Shown here: positions 1 through 6,718 of the stretch, piece by piece
How the letters are laid out: each line of letters starts with the position of its first letter
How positions within the stretch are numbered: the stretch's first letter is position 1
Assembly (NCBI GenBank): GCA_934663655.1
Contig: CAKUKT010000040.1
Span: 1 to 13,075, forward strand
Direction of reading: 5' to 3'
DNA: 13,075 nucleotides
Source of the DNA: an uncultured Victivallaceae bacterium
GTDB lineage: Bacteria; Verrucomicrobiota; Lentisphaeria; Victivallales; Victivallaceae
The notes under the pieces: model-generated
Databases searched by the model: none
Seen by the model: the letters and a program-made list of their open reading frames with translations, nothing else
Told to the model about the DNA's origin: nothing
Translations under genes and position numbers: made by a program

Positions 1-821
1 ATATAGAGATTCATGTTGTAATGGTTCTCAAGCACTTCACGGACATCTTCCCGGACGGCTTCGGCGTCATGTTCGGGAAAGATCTCTCCCCAGTGGTGGG
101 GGCCGCCTTCCCAGAGTTCCATCACGAACGGGGGAGCCGAGGGGCGGAACTCTTCGATCTTTTTCAGATTCTTCTTCGGGTGGTTCCGGAAGTTCACCGT
201 GGCGAACACATCGGGAAGCGTTCCACAGTGCAGCATCCGGTCTTCGGCTCCGTCGGAGGTGAACAGCGGTACGTCGATGCCGCCGTCAAGATATTTCTGC
301 TGCAGAAAGCGCAGATATTCGTGGTCATTGCCGTAGGAGCCGTATTCGTTCTCCAGCTGAATGGCGATAATCGGTCCGCCCTTGGTGTGTTGCAGCGCGC
401 ACAGTCGGGGAATAATCTGGTCGAGGTAATGCTCCACCGCTTCAAGATAGGGGGTGTTGAGGCAGCGCAGCCGGAGGCCGGGTTTTTCCAGCAGCCAGGC
501 GGGAAGACCACCGAAATCCCACTCCGAACAGATATAGGGACCGGGCCGGACAATCACCATCAGCCCCTCTTCGCCGGCGATCTCCAGATAGCGGCAGAAA
601 TCCCGGCCGCCGGAGAAGTCGAAAGCTCCTTCCCGCGGTTCGTGAAGGTTCCAGGCCATATAGGTTTCCAGCGTGTTCAGGCCGCACTGCCGGAGTTTGA
701 CGATCCGGTCGCGCCAGTAGTCCGGATGGATCCGGAAGTAGTGCATTGCTCCCGAGAGAATCTGTACCGGTTTCCCATCCACCCGGATTTCCCGGGTTCC
801 GATTTCGACTGTTCTGTTCAT
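1..821 (-). CDS. GH35 family beta-galactosidase, N-terminal part (3' end beyond window)
   Basis: This gene hydrolyses terminal beta-galactosides, probably from plant or host glycans. It reads leftward from an ATG at 821 for 273 codons and leaves the window still open, so it is partial. The start has a strong Shine-Dalgarno, AGGAGG at 829-834, 7 bases away. The start of the protein is typical of the family: IRVDGKPVQILSGAMHYFRI, then the TYMAWNLHEP strand and the RPGPYICSEWDFGGLPAWLL segment that lines the active site. The acid/base is E159 in LENEYGS and the nucleophile is E235 in MELWEGG, followed by HHWGE. Both catalytic residues are therefore present. No signal peptide is visible; the N-terminus goes straight into the barrel. 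It is divergent from the AraC regulator at 919, its likely controller. GH35 is assigned with high confidence; the exact glycan substrate cannot be read. Confidence 0.93.
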   Translation of the reverse strand, partial: MNRTVEIGTREIRVDGKPVQILSGAMHYFRIHPDYWRDRIVKLRQCGLNTLETYMAWNLHEPREGAFDFSGGRDFCRYLEIAGEEGLMVIVRPGPYICSEWDFGGLPAWLLEKPGLRLRCLNTPYLEAVEHYLDQIIPRLCALQHTKGGPIIAIQLENEYGSYGNDHEYLRFLQQKYLDGGIDVPLFTSDGAEDRMLHCGTLPDVFATVNFRNHPKKNLKKIEEFRPSAPPFVMELWEGGPHHWGEIFPEHDAEAVREDVREVLENHYNMNLY

Positions 822-836
822 TGTGTTCCCTCCTGT

Positions 837-864
837 TTGCAAAAAGGTGATATCTGTATATAGT
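837..864 (+). promoter_or_regulatory. Predicted promoter of the AraC-family regulator
   Basis: A -35 box TTGCAA at 837-842 and a -10 box TATAGT at 859-864 are separated by 16 bases, pointing rightward to the regulator. The -10 boxes of the two divergent promoters share bases 862-864, so RNA polymerase could probably not occupy both at once. Confidence 0.45.
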
Positions 865-890
865 ATATCCGGAACAACTCTCTTTAGCAA
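862..890 (-). promoter_or_regulatory. Predicted promoter of the GH35 gene
   Basis: On the minus strand a -35 box TTGCTA (890 to 885) is followed after 17 bases by a -10 box TATACT (867 to 862). Transcription would start near 855, leaving a leader of about 34 bases. Its -10 box overlaps that of the divergent AraC promoter. Confidence 0.55.
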
Positions 891-918
891 TGACATTTTT
901 GTCGTAAAAAGGTGAATT

Positions 919-1746
919 ATGTCGCAATATCGAAGCCTCGGCAGCAACATCGTCACCCGTCCCGACTACCTGAAACTGCCGGAGTGGAAATTGCCGGTCT
1001 ATCCGCGTTCGGCGGGATTTTCGTTGTTCGGTCCGGGGGAATTCGAGGAGGCGCCGCCGCGGCCGTTTGTGCAGCTCAACTGGTGTGTCTCCGGATCGGG
1101 AACCATAACTCAGGATGAGATCACCTGGAATCTGACTCCCGGTTCGGTGTTATTCACTCCGCCCGGAATACGCTGCGTCAACCGGCAGCTGGAGAGCAGA
1201 TGGCTGATCCGCTGGATCACCTTCGACGGCCCGGCGGCGGCAGCCTTCTGGGAAGGATACGGATATGCGCGGCTCATGCTCGGTGTCGGCAAGTGCCCCG
1301 AGGAGATGTTCCGCCGGTTTGAAGATGGTTTGAGAGAGAACACCGTCGAGGCAATGCGTCACAATATCGCCGTGCTCTGCGAAATTCTTGCGGCTGCGGG
1401 CGGCACCCACGCCGACGGGAGCCGCGAGGGCAAACTGATCGAAGAATTTCTGGCTCTGGGGCAACGGAAATTCTGCGACCCGGAGACCGACCTCAATACG
1501 CTCTGTGAGCAGATGCACATCCACCGCGCCACTTTAACGCGGATTTTCACCCCCCGGATGCAGACCTCGCCCGGAAAGTATCTGCGGGGACTGCGGATCC
1601 AGCATGCGCTTCAGCTGCTGCGCAGCAGTCGGATGCCGATCTGCGAAATCGCTCGGCAGGCGGGGATTCGGGATTCCGGATATTTTTCCCGGGTCATCCG
1701 CGAGGCGACCGGAATGACGCCCGGTGAATATCGCCGCTCCCGGTAA
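919..1746 (+). CDS. AraC-family transcriptional regulator
   Basis: A 275-residue transcription factor with the AraC two-part layout. Residues 1 to about 150 form a cupin-type sensing domain: the stretch LTPGSVLFTPPGIRCVNRQ is the usual ligand-pocket strand pair, followed by the WLIRWITFDG strand. Residues from about 180 to 275 carry the double helix-turn-helix: LNTLCEQMHIHRATLTRIF is the first, and ICEIARQAGIRDSGYFSRVI followed by TGMTPGEYRRS is the second and the family signature end. The ATG at 919 has the purine-rich AAAAAGG at 906-912 at a workable distance. It is divergent from the GH35 galactosidase 97 bases away, the usual arrangement for a local activator that responds to a sugar. The inducer is unknown. 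Confidence 0.92.
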   Translation: MSQYRSLGSNIVTRPDYLKLPEWKLPVYPRSAGFSLFGPGEFEEAPPRPFVQLNWCVSGSGTITQDEITWNLTPGSVLFTPPGIRCVNRQLESRWLIRWITFDGPAAAAFWEGYGYARLMLGVGKCPEEMFRRFEDGLRENTVEAMRHNIAVLCEILAAAGGTHADGSREGKLIEEFLALGQRKFCDPETDLNTLCEQMHIHRATLTRIFTPRMQTSPGKYLRGLRIQHALQLLRSSRMPICEIARQAGIRDSGYFSRVIREATGMTPGEYRRSR

Positions 1747-1780
1747 TTCCCGGGTGACGACGGGAAATGTATTGCTTTTT
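1747..1780 (+). terminator. Possible weak terminator after the AraC gene
   Basis: Directly behind the stop codon, TTCCCG (1747-1752) pairs with CGGGAA (1761-1766) around an 8-base loop; a run of five T lies ten bases further on at 1776-1780. The short stem and the distant T run make this uncertain. Confidence 0.25.
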
Positions 1781-1799
1781 GCCGGAATCGGAGTATATT
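1772..1799 (+). promoter_or_regulatory. Predicted promoter of the PHP-transporter operon
   Basis: TTGCTT at 1772-1777 and TATATT at 1794-1799 are separated by 16 bases and lie about 85 bases before the PHP gene start. The -35 box resembles those of the GH35 gene and the CAU tRNA in this window. Confidence 0.5.
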
Positions 1800-1884
1800 T
1801 AGTTAAACACATATAATCGCACTTCCGGAATGACGCATTGCGGCGGATGTTCCGGGAGGATGAGCAGCTCCGGGAGGTGGCGGA

Positions 1885-3252
1885 ATGAAGCGGAATCTGG
1901 GTGCCGGATATGATATATTTCCCAAAGTGGTCCCTGCGGATGCGAGAGCGACGATCCGGATTCGACCGCGGTTCCGTCACCTCGCCTTTCCGCCGGCGGA
2001 GCAGCTGAAAATTAAAGTTCTCGGGGTGAGCGGGCTGCACACCGACGGCAGTTGGTGCCGCGGCGGGCGTGGTTGTACCGAAGCCGGACATGCCGAACTC
2101 GAATCATTCCGGCTGGATCCCGACGGCACTTTGGAAGTAACTGCCGTTTTTCCCGGAGAGCAGGAGCACAATATCACCGTTGAAACCGTGCCTGCCGGTT
2201 CCGGCGGACCGGGGGCGCGCGGGAATCTCAAACGGCGGTTCAATGTTTATTCGCTTGAACCGGATCTGTTCGGGTTGCGGCCATGGCGCGGCGATTTTCA
2301 TATGCACAGTTTCTATTCCGACGGGGTGGAGTCTCCCGCCTATGTCGCCGCCCGCAACCGGGAACTCGGGATGGATTTCATTGCCGTGACCGATCACCAC
2401 CGATATGAACCGTCCCTGGAGGCGGCGGCCGAGTGGAAGAAGTTTCCGGTCGATTTGAAGATCTTTCCCGGCGAAGAGGTGCACCTGCCCGACAACAGTG
2501 TGCACATCATCAACTTCGGCGGCTCCTTCAGCGTGAACCGGCTCGCGGAGGAGAACGAAGCACGCTATCGCGCTGAAGTGAACGCAATCGCGGCGGAACT
2601 CGGCGACACCCACGGCGCCGACGCCTTTACGATCGCCGCCAGCGAATGGGCGTTTGACCGCATTCGCGAAGGAGGCGGCGTGGCGGTATTCTGCCACCCC
2701 GCCTGGCAGACGGAGGTGTATGAGATCAATACCGCGGTGGCCGGAGAAATCTTCCGGCGGCGGAAATTTGATGCGTTTGAATTGATCGGCGGCTTCTATC
2801 CCTGGCAGTGGCAGAGCAACAACGAACAGCTCGCCTGGTGCTGCGAGGAGTGGGCCCGCGGCGGCAGTTTCCCGGTGGTCGGGCTGAGCGACTCGCACGG
2901 CACCGAGAAAGATTCTGAAACCGAGGCACTCGCCGGCTGGTACAGTACTCTCGTCTTTGCCCGAAGCGATCACTTCAGCGATCTCGCCGATGCGATCCGG
3001 TGCGGCAATTGCGTCGCAGTGCGCAAGGTCGGCACCACCGGCGAACCGGGAATCTACGGCCCGCTCCGGCTGGTTCGTTATGCCGCGTTTCTCTGGGAAA
3101 ATTACTTCCCGGTTCACGATGAGATGTGCGCCGTCGAGGGGGCGTTGATGCGTGAGGTCCTTGGAGGCGGCATCGCGGCAGTTCCGGCCCGGGAGGCGCT
3201 GGCGGCGCTCTCCGGCCGTACCGCGGCTTATCGCGAGGCCTGTTTTGCATGA
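1885..3252 (+). CDS. PHP-domain metallohydrolase, CehA/McbA-like
   Basis: A 455-residue cytoplasmic metal-dependent hydrolase. About 115 residues of beta-rich sequence precede a PHP (polymerase and histidinol phosphatase) fold. The metal ligands are visible in order: H139 and H141 in GDFHMHSFYSDG, D170-H171-H172 in AVTDHHRY, E197/E198 in FPGEEVH, H271 in AVFCHPAW, and D336 and H338 in GLSDSHGTE. The complete set suggests an active enzyme, probably a phosphoesterase or C-O/C-N bond hydrolase, but the substrate cannot be deduced. The ATG at 1885 follows GGGAGG by a few bases. The gene ends in a 4-base ATGA overlap with the EamA transporter, so the two are co-translated and may act on one compound. 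Its place next to a GH35/AraC pair suggests sugar-related metabolism (inference). Confidence 0.85.
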   Translation: MKRNLGAGYDIFPKVVPADARATIRIRPRFRHLAFPPAEQLKIKVLGVSGLHTDGSWCRGGRGCTEAGHAELESFRLDPDGTLEVTAVFPGEQEHNITVETVPAGSGGPGARGNLKRRFNVYSLEPDLFGLRPWRGDFHMHSFYSDGVESPAYVAARNRELGMDFIAVTDHHRYEPSLEAAAEWKKFPVDLKIFPGEEVHLPDNSVHIINFGGSFSVNRLAEENEARYRAEVNAIAAELGDTHGADAFTIAASEWAFDRIREGGGVAVFCHPAWQTEVYEINTAVAGEIFRRRKFDAFELIGGFYPWQWQSNNEQLAWCCEEWARGGSFPVVGLSDSHGTEKDSETEALAGWYSTLVFARSDHFSDLADAIRCGNCVAVRKVGTTGEPGIYGPLRLVRYAAFLWENYFPVHDEMCAVEGALMREVLGGGIAAVPAREALAALSGRTAAYREACFA

Positions 3253-4148
3253 GCTGGATGGCGTTTCTGCTGATCCTGATTTCGGCTTTTCTTCACGCCG
3301 GATGGAATTTTCTGAGCAAGAGCAGGCGTCCATCGGCGGCCTTTTATCTCCTGGCTTCGCTGACGTCGGTGGTGTTATGGCTGCCGTTCATGATCTGCTG
3401 CAACGCCGACTGGGGTGGTCTGCCGTTACGTTTCTGGCTGCTGGCGCTGGGCAGCGGCTGTTTCGAGGTGCTCTATTTTCTCGGGCTGTTTCAGGCCTAC
3501 CGCAGGAGCGACATCTCGCTGGCCTATCCGCTGGCGCGGGCGCTGCCGGTTCTGATGGTTGCCGGGGTGACGTTGATTTTCGGTCTCGGCCGCCCGCCCG
3601 GAGTCGTCGCCGTCGCCGGGATGGTGGTGGTCAGTCTCGGCTGCCTGCTGCTGCCTTTGAAACAGGTGACCGATTTGCGCGGCTGGGGCAGCATCGATCC
3701 GGCGTGGCTTTTCATTCTGCTCGCGGCGGCGGGAACTACCGGCTACACGGTGATCGACAGCATCGCCACTCCGATTTTCGCGACGGCATCCGCTTCTTCA
3801 CCGCTGGTTCGGGCCGGCGCCTATCTCGCCATGATCGAAATGATGATTTCCTGCGGACTCGGCATCTACGTGTGGCGTCACCGGCGAGAACGGGTGGAGT
3901 TCCGCCGGCTGTTTCTCCGCTCGGTCTATCCGTCGCTCTGCGGTCTTTTTGCCTCCGCTGCTTATGCGCTGGTGCTGGTCGCGATGCGTTTTGTGACCAA
4001 CATCGGTTATCTGCAGGCCTTCCGTCAGCTGAGCCTGCCGCTTGGAGTGCTCGCGGGAATTTTTATTCTCCGGGAGGATCGCAACCCGGTCAAACTGACG
4101 GGGATCGGCCTTATTCTCGTCGGCCTGGTAATGGTCGCGCTCAATTGA
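3249..4148 (+). CDS. EamA/DMT-family membrane transporter
   Basis: A 299-residue, very hydrophobic inner-membrane protein with about ten predicted membrane segments arranged as two EamA repeats (roughly residues 3-137 and 153-298). The first repeat starts with LILISAFLHAGWNFLSKS and contains SDISLAYPLARALPVLM, a typical drug/metabolite transporter repeat; the second ends with LGVLAGIFILREDRNPVKLTGIGLILVGLVMV, which closely fits the C-terminal half of EamA proteins. Such carriers move amino acids, metabolites or sugars, often outward; direction and substrate cannot be read here. Its ATG overlaps the stop of the PHP gene (ATGA), so translation is coupled. It is the last gene of the operon and is followed by a hairpin terminator at 4212. 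Confidence 0.88.
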   Translation: MSWMAFLLILISAFLHAGWNFLSKSRRPSAAFYLLASLTSVVLWLPFMICCNADWGGLPLRFWLLALGSGCFEVLYFLGLFQAYRRSDISLAYPLARALPVLMVAGVTLIFGLGRPPGVVAVAGMVVVSLGCLLLPLKQVTDLRGWGSIDPAWLFILLAAAGTTGYTVIDSIATPIFATASASSPLVRAGAYLAMIEMMISCGLGIYVWRHRRERVEFRRLFLRSVYPSLCGLFASAAYALVLVAMRFVTNIGYLQAFRQLSLPLGVLAGIFILREDRNPVKLTGIGLILVGLVMVALN

Positions 4149-4353
4149 CCCCCGCGTGCTCGAATCCGGAGACGTTTTTCCGGAGGAAAACCCGGTTCCC
4201 GTCGCGTGATCTCCGCCGTTTCCGGGCGGAATTTTATTGACTGGAAAAAAATGCCGTAAAAATGGCGTAATTCCTGTTTGAAAAGGCCGTTTTTTGCCGG
4301 GTTTTGCAGTTGGGTGAGGAAACGGGAAATCAGGGGGTTTCGAGGGGAAAAAG
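4149..4353. other. Intergenic region between the transporter and the CAU tRNA
   Basis: Apart from the terminator at 4212-4238 there is no gene with a credible start or codon pattern here. The stretch is rich in short A and T runs. On the minus strand, downstream of the tRNA, the short GCC/GGC repeat near 4250-4262 followed by a T run could release the tRNA transcript, but its stem is only three to four pairs. Confidence 0.4.
4212..4238 (+). terminator. Rho-independent terminator of the PHP-transporter operon
   Basis: TCCGCC (4212-4217) pairs with GGCGGA (4225-4230) around a 7-base loop and is followed by the T-rich ATTTTATT. It stands 64 bases behind the transporter stop codon. Confidence 0.6.
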
Positions 4354-4430
4354 TGGTGGATCCGGACGGACTTGAACCGCCGACCCGGAGATTATGAGTC
4401 ACCTGCTCTAACCGACTGAGCTACGGATCC
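4354..4430 (-). tRNA. tRNA with CAU anticodon: tRNA-Ile2 or elongator tRNA-Met
   Basis: A complete 77-base tRNA including an encoded CCA end (4354-4356). The acceptor stem GGATCCG/CGGATCC is perfect, the D arm is GCTC/GAGC, and the T arm GGCGG-TTCAAGT-CCGTC has one G-U pair. The anticodon loop is CTCATAA with anticodon CAT at 4394-4396. The anticodon stem GGTGA/TCTCC has a T-T mismatch in its middle. The body from the D arm through the anticodon loop (AGCAGGTGACTCATAATC) resembles the lysidine-modified tRNA-Ile2 of other bacteria, as I recall it, more than elongator Met, but the acceptor stem has U4-A69 where the usual TilS determinant is C4-G69. The identity is left open. It is not an initiator tRNA: the first acceptor pair is a full G-C match. 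Confidence 0.93.
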
Positions 4431-4447
4431 ACGTATGACACTTATTT

Positions 4448-4476
4448 ACTATAGCGGCAATTTGCCGGATTGGCAA
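4448..4476 (-). promoter_or_regulatory. Predicted promoter of the CAU tRNA
   Basis: On the minus strand TTGCCA (4476 to 4471) and TATAGT (4453 to 4448) are separated by 17 bases and stand 18 bases before the tRNA 5' end. The spacer contains the near-perfect palindrome CGGCAATTTGCCG at 4455-4467, with 6-base arms. Confidence 0.65.
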
Positions 4477-4530
4477 GCTGTCCGGGGGGTTTTTTATTGA
4501 AAAAGCTCGGCGTCGGTACCGGGACAAGGT

Positions 4531-4566
4531 TTGATATTTGCCTGAATACGTGCTATTTTCTATGAT
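4531..4566 (+). promoter_or_regulatory. Predicted promoter(s) of the homocysteine methyltransferase/MTHFR gene
   Basis: Two overlapping candidates fit equally well: TTGATA (4531-4536) with TATTTT (4554-4559), and TTGCCT (4538-4543) with TATGAT (4561-4566), each with a 17-base spacer. Either would give a leader of roughly 205-215 bases before the ATG at 4781. Confidence 0.5.
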
Positions 4567-4574
4567 GGTCAAAT

Positions 4575-4780
4575 AAAAAAAATTCAAACCCGCGGGATAT
4601 TGCAGTTATTTATTTTCCCGGGCGGAACACCGGAGCGTGCCGGACGGCCGGTCATCAGGCGCGGTTATCTTCCGGGTTAGCCGCGGCGGTTGCTGAGGTT
4701 CATGTTGCGGAACCGGGAGCTGTTTTCACCGGAGCCGCCGGAGCAGAATGTGATTCGCCGCCCTCCATTTCCAGATATCG
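4575..4780 (+). other. Structured 5' leader of the methyltransferase/MTHFR gene
   Basis: About 200 bases without a plausible ORF. CGGCGGTT at 4684-4691 can pair with AGCCGCCG at 4733-4740 (one G-U), enclosing a hairpin in which GGTTC (4697-4701) pairs with GAACC (4710-4714). The bases just before the ATG are pyrimidine-rich and lack a Shine-Dalgarno. I cannot match it to a SAM, SAH, cobalamin or THF riboswitch by eye. The structure is read from complementarity only. Confidence 0.3.
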
Positions 4781-6604
4781 ATGAAAAATCCACTTAAAGA
4801 AAAACTTACAGATATTCCGGTGATCTTCGACGGCGCCATCGGCACCGAGATCTACCGGCGGAACTTCTTTGTCAACACCTGCTACGAACAACTTTCCGTG
4901 ACCCGTCCGGAGGTGATAAGCGAAATCCACCGCCAGTATCTGGACGCCGGTGCCGAGGTGCTGACCACCAACACCTACAACGCCAACGCCAGAAGGTTGG
5001 CGAAGTTCGGCCTCGCCGATCAGATTGCGGCGATCAACCATGCCGGGGTCGCGCTCGCCCGGGAGGTCGCCGGGGATCGCGCGCTGGTCGCCGCCTCGAT
5101 CGGGCCGGTGGGTGAGGCCGACAATCCCGCCGACCACCGCCGCCGCAGCGAACTTATCGCCGGACAGATCGAAACGCTGCGCGAGGCCGATTTCATTCTT
5201 TTCGAATCGTTGCGAACCCGCGCGGATCTCGCCGCCGCACTGGAGGCGGTGGCCGCGTTCCCGGAGATCCCGTATGTGGTGAGTTTTGCGGTGGTTCCCC
5301 ACTCCGAGGCGGGTGAAGACACTCCGGCGGAGTTCCTCCGGTTGATCGACGGGGTCGGGCACCTCCCGACTGCGATCGGGCTCAACTGCGGCGCCGGTCC
5401 GGAGGCGATGCTGGTGGAACTCGAAAAGCTGATCCCTCTCACCAGCCTGCCGATAATCGTCCAGCCCAATGCCGGCACCCCGCGCGGCATCGACGGTCGG
5501 ATGCTCTACATGACCAGTGCGGAATACTTCAGCACCTATGCAAGACGCTACATTCAACTCGGCGCGGCGGCGGTCGGCGGCTGCTGCGGCATCACCCCCG
5601 TCCACATCGCGGAATTGTCGCGTTCAATCAAGCCGCTTTCCCGCGCCGAACGCCGGGAATTGCCGCCGGTGGTGTCAACCCGGGAACTGGAACTTGCTCC
5701 GGCTCCTCCTCCCGCCGAGTGCTCCCGGCTCGGCGCCCGGCTGGCGGCGGGGGAATTTGTCGCGACGGTGGAGATTACTCCGCCGCGCGGTTATGATCTC
5801 GGCGCCACCATCAGCGGCGCCCGGCTCTGCCGGGACGGCGGCATCGACGCGGTGAATCTGCCGGACGGGCCGCGGGCGAGCGCCCGGATTTCCACCCTGA
5901 TTACCGCTGCCACGATTGAGCGCGAGGTTGGAATTGAAACCATCCCGCACTGCTGCTGCCGCGACCGGAGTCTGATCGGATTGCAGTCCGAACTCCTCGG
6001 CTATGCCGGCGCCGGTATTCACAACCTGCTGTTCATCACCGGTGATCCGCCGAAACTTGGCGATTATCCCTTCAGTTCCGGGGTGTTCGACACCGATTCA
6101 ATCGGGCTGGTCAGGCTCCAGAGCCGGATGAACCGCGGTATTGATCTCGGTGGCCAGAAACTCAACGCTCCCACCCGGATGCTGATCGGCGTCGGCGCCG
6201 ATCCCGGCGCCATCGAACCGGAACGGGAAATCGAGCGTCTCCGACTCAAGGTCGAGGCGGGCGCCCATTATGTCGTCACCCAGCCGGTTTTTGATCCCGA
6301 AGCGCTTTTCCGGTTTCTCGACCGGATCGGGCAATTCAATATTCCGGTGATCGCGGGGGTCTGGCCGCTGACCAGTCTGCGCAATGCTGAATTTATGCGC
6401 AACGAGGTGCCCGGTGTGGTGGTGCCCGACCGGGTCATGGCGCGGATGGCCGCGGCGGAAGGCCGCGAGGCGCAGCGCGACGCCGGCATCGAAATCGCCC
6501 GCGAGTGTCTGGAGACGATCCGGAACCGGGTCGCCGGGGTGCAGGTGTCGGCTCCCTTCGGCAATGTCGCCCTCGCGCTCCGGGTTACGGAAGTTCTTCA
6601 TTGA
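4781..6604 (+). CDS. Bifunctional homocysteine S-methyltransferase / 5,10-methylenetetrahydrofolate reductase
   Basis: A 607-residue cytoplasmic fusion of the last two steps of methionine synthesis, the arrangement seen in Bacillus YitJ. Residues 1 to about 290 are a homocysteine-binding barrel: FDGAIGTEIY at the start, TTNTYNAN, and the three zinc-binding cysteines C203 (GLNCGAGP) and C268-C269 (GGCCGITP). Residues from about 320 to 607 are a MetF-type flavin barrel: E331 in VEITPP corresponds to the catalytic glutamate of MetF, followed by NLPDGPRAS, FITGDPPKLGDYP and VTQPVFDPE. The reductase makes 5-methyl-THF, which the first domain could use to methylate homocysteine. A cobalamin domain is missing, so the methyl donor of the first half is unresolved. 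An in-frame stop at 4751 excludes an earlier start; there is no clear Shine-Dalgarno. The radical SAM gene follows after 114 bases. Confidence 0.93.
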   Translation: MKNPLKEKLTDIPVIFDGAIGTEIYRRNFFVNTCYEQLSVTRPEVISEIHRQYLDAGAEVLTTNTYNANARRLAKFGLADQIAAINHAGVALAREVAGDRALVAASIGPVGEADNPADHRRRSELIAGQIETLREADFILFESLRTRADLAAALEAVAAFPEIPYVVSFAVVPHSEAGEDTPAEFLRLIDGVGHLPTAIGLNCGAGPEAMLVELEKLIPLTSLPIIVQPNAGTPRGIDGRMLYMTSAEYFSTYARRYIQLGAAAVGGCCGITPVHIAELSRSIKPLSRAERRELPPVVSTRELELAPAPPPAECSRLGARLAAGEFVATVEITPPRGYDLGATISGARLCRDGGIDAVNLPDGPRASARISTLITAATIEREVGIETIPHCCCRDRSLIGLQSELLGYAGAGIHNLLFITGDPPKLGDYPFSSGVFDTDSIGLVRLQSRMNRGIDLGGQKLNAPTRMLIGVGADPGAIEPEREIERLRLKVEAGAHYVVTQPVFDPEALFRFLDRIGQFNIPVIAGVWPLTSLRNAEFMRNEVPGVVVPDRVMARMAAAEGREAQRDAGIEIARECLETIRNRVAGVQVSAPFGNVALALRVTEVLH

Positions 6605-6718
6605 TCGCCCGGAAAGGGTGAGCAGATTCGCCGGCGGAGGAACTTTCGTCGCGGCAGTTCAGGAGCGAACGGCGATTTTCTCCTTACAACAGAGCACACT
6701 GCGGGAGGACAGGCAACC

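Noticed and set aside
21..863. A 280-codon plus-strand open frame
   Set aside because: It is antisense to the GH35 gene, which carries both catalytic glutamates and a strong ribosome binding site.
2104..3333. A 409-codon minus-strand open frame
   Set aside because: It is antisense to the PHP gene with its complete metal-ligand set and to the start of the transporter.
4575..4780. A known SAM, SAH, cobalamin or THF riboswitch in the leader
   Set aside because: None of the conserved core sequences of these classes can be found, so only an unnamed structured leader is reported.
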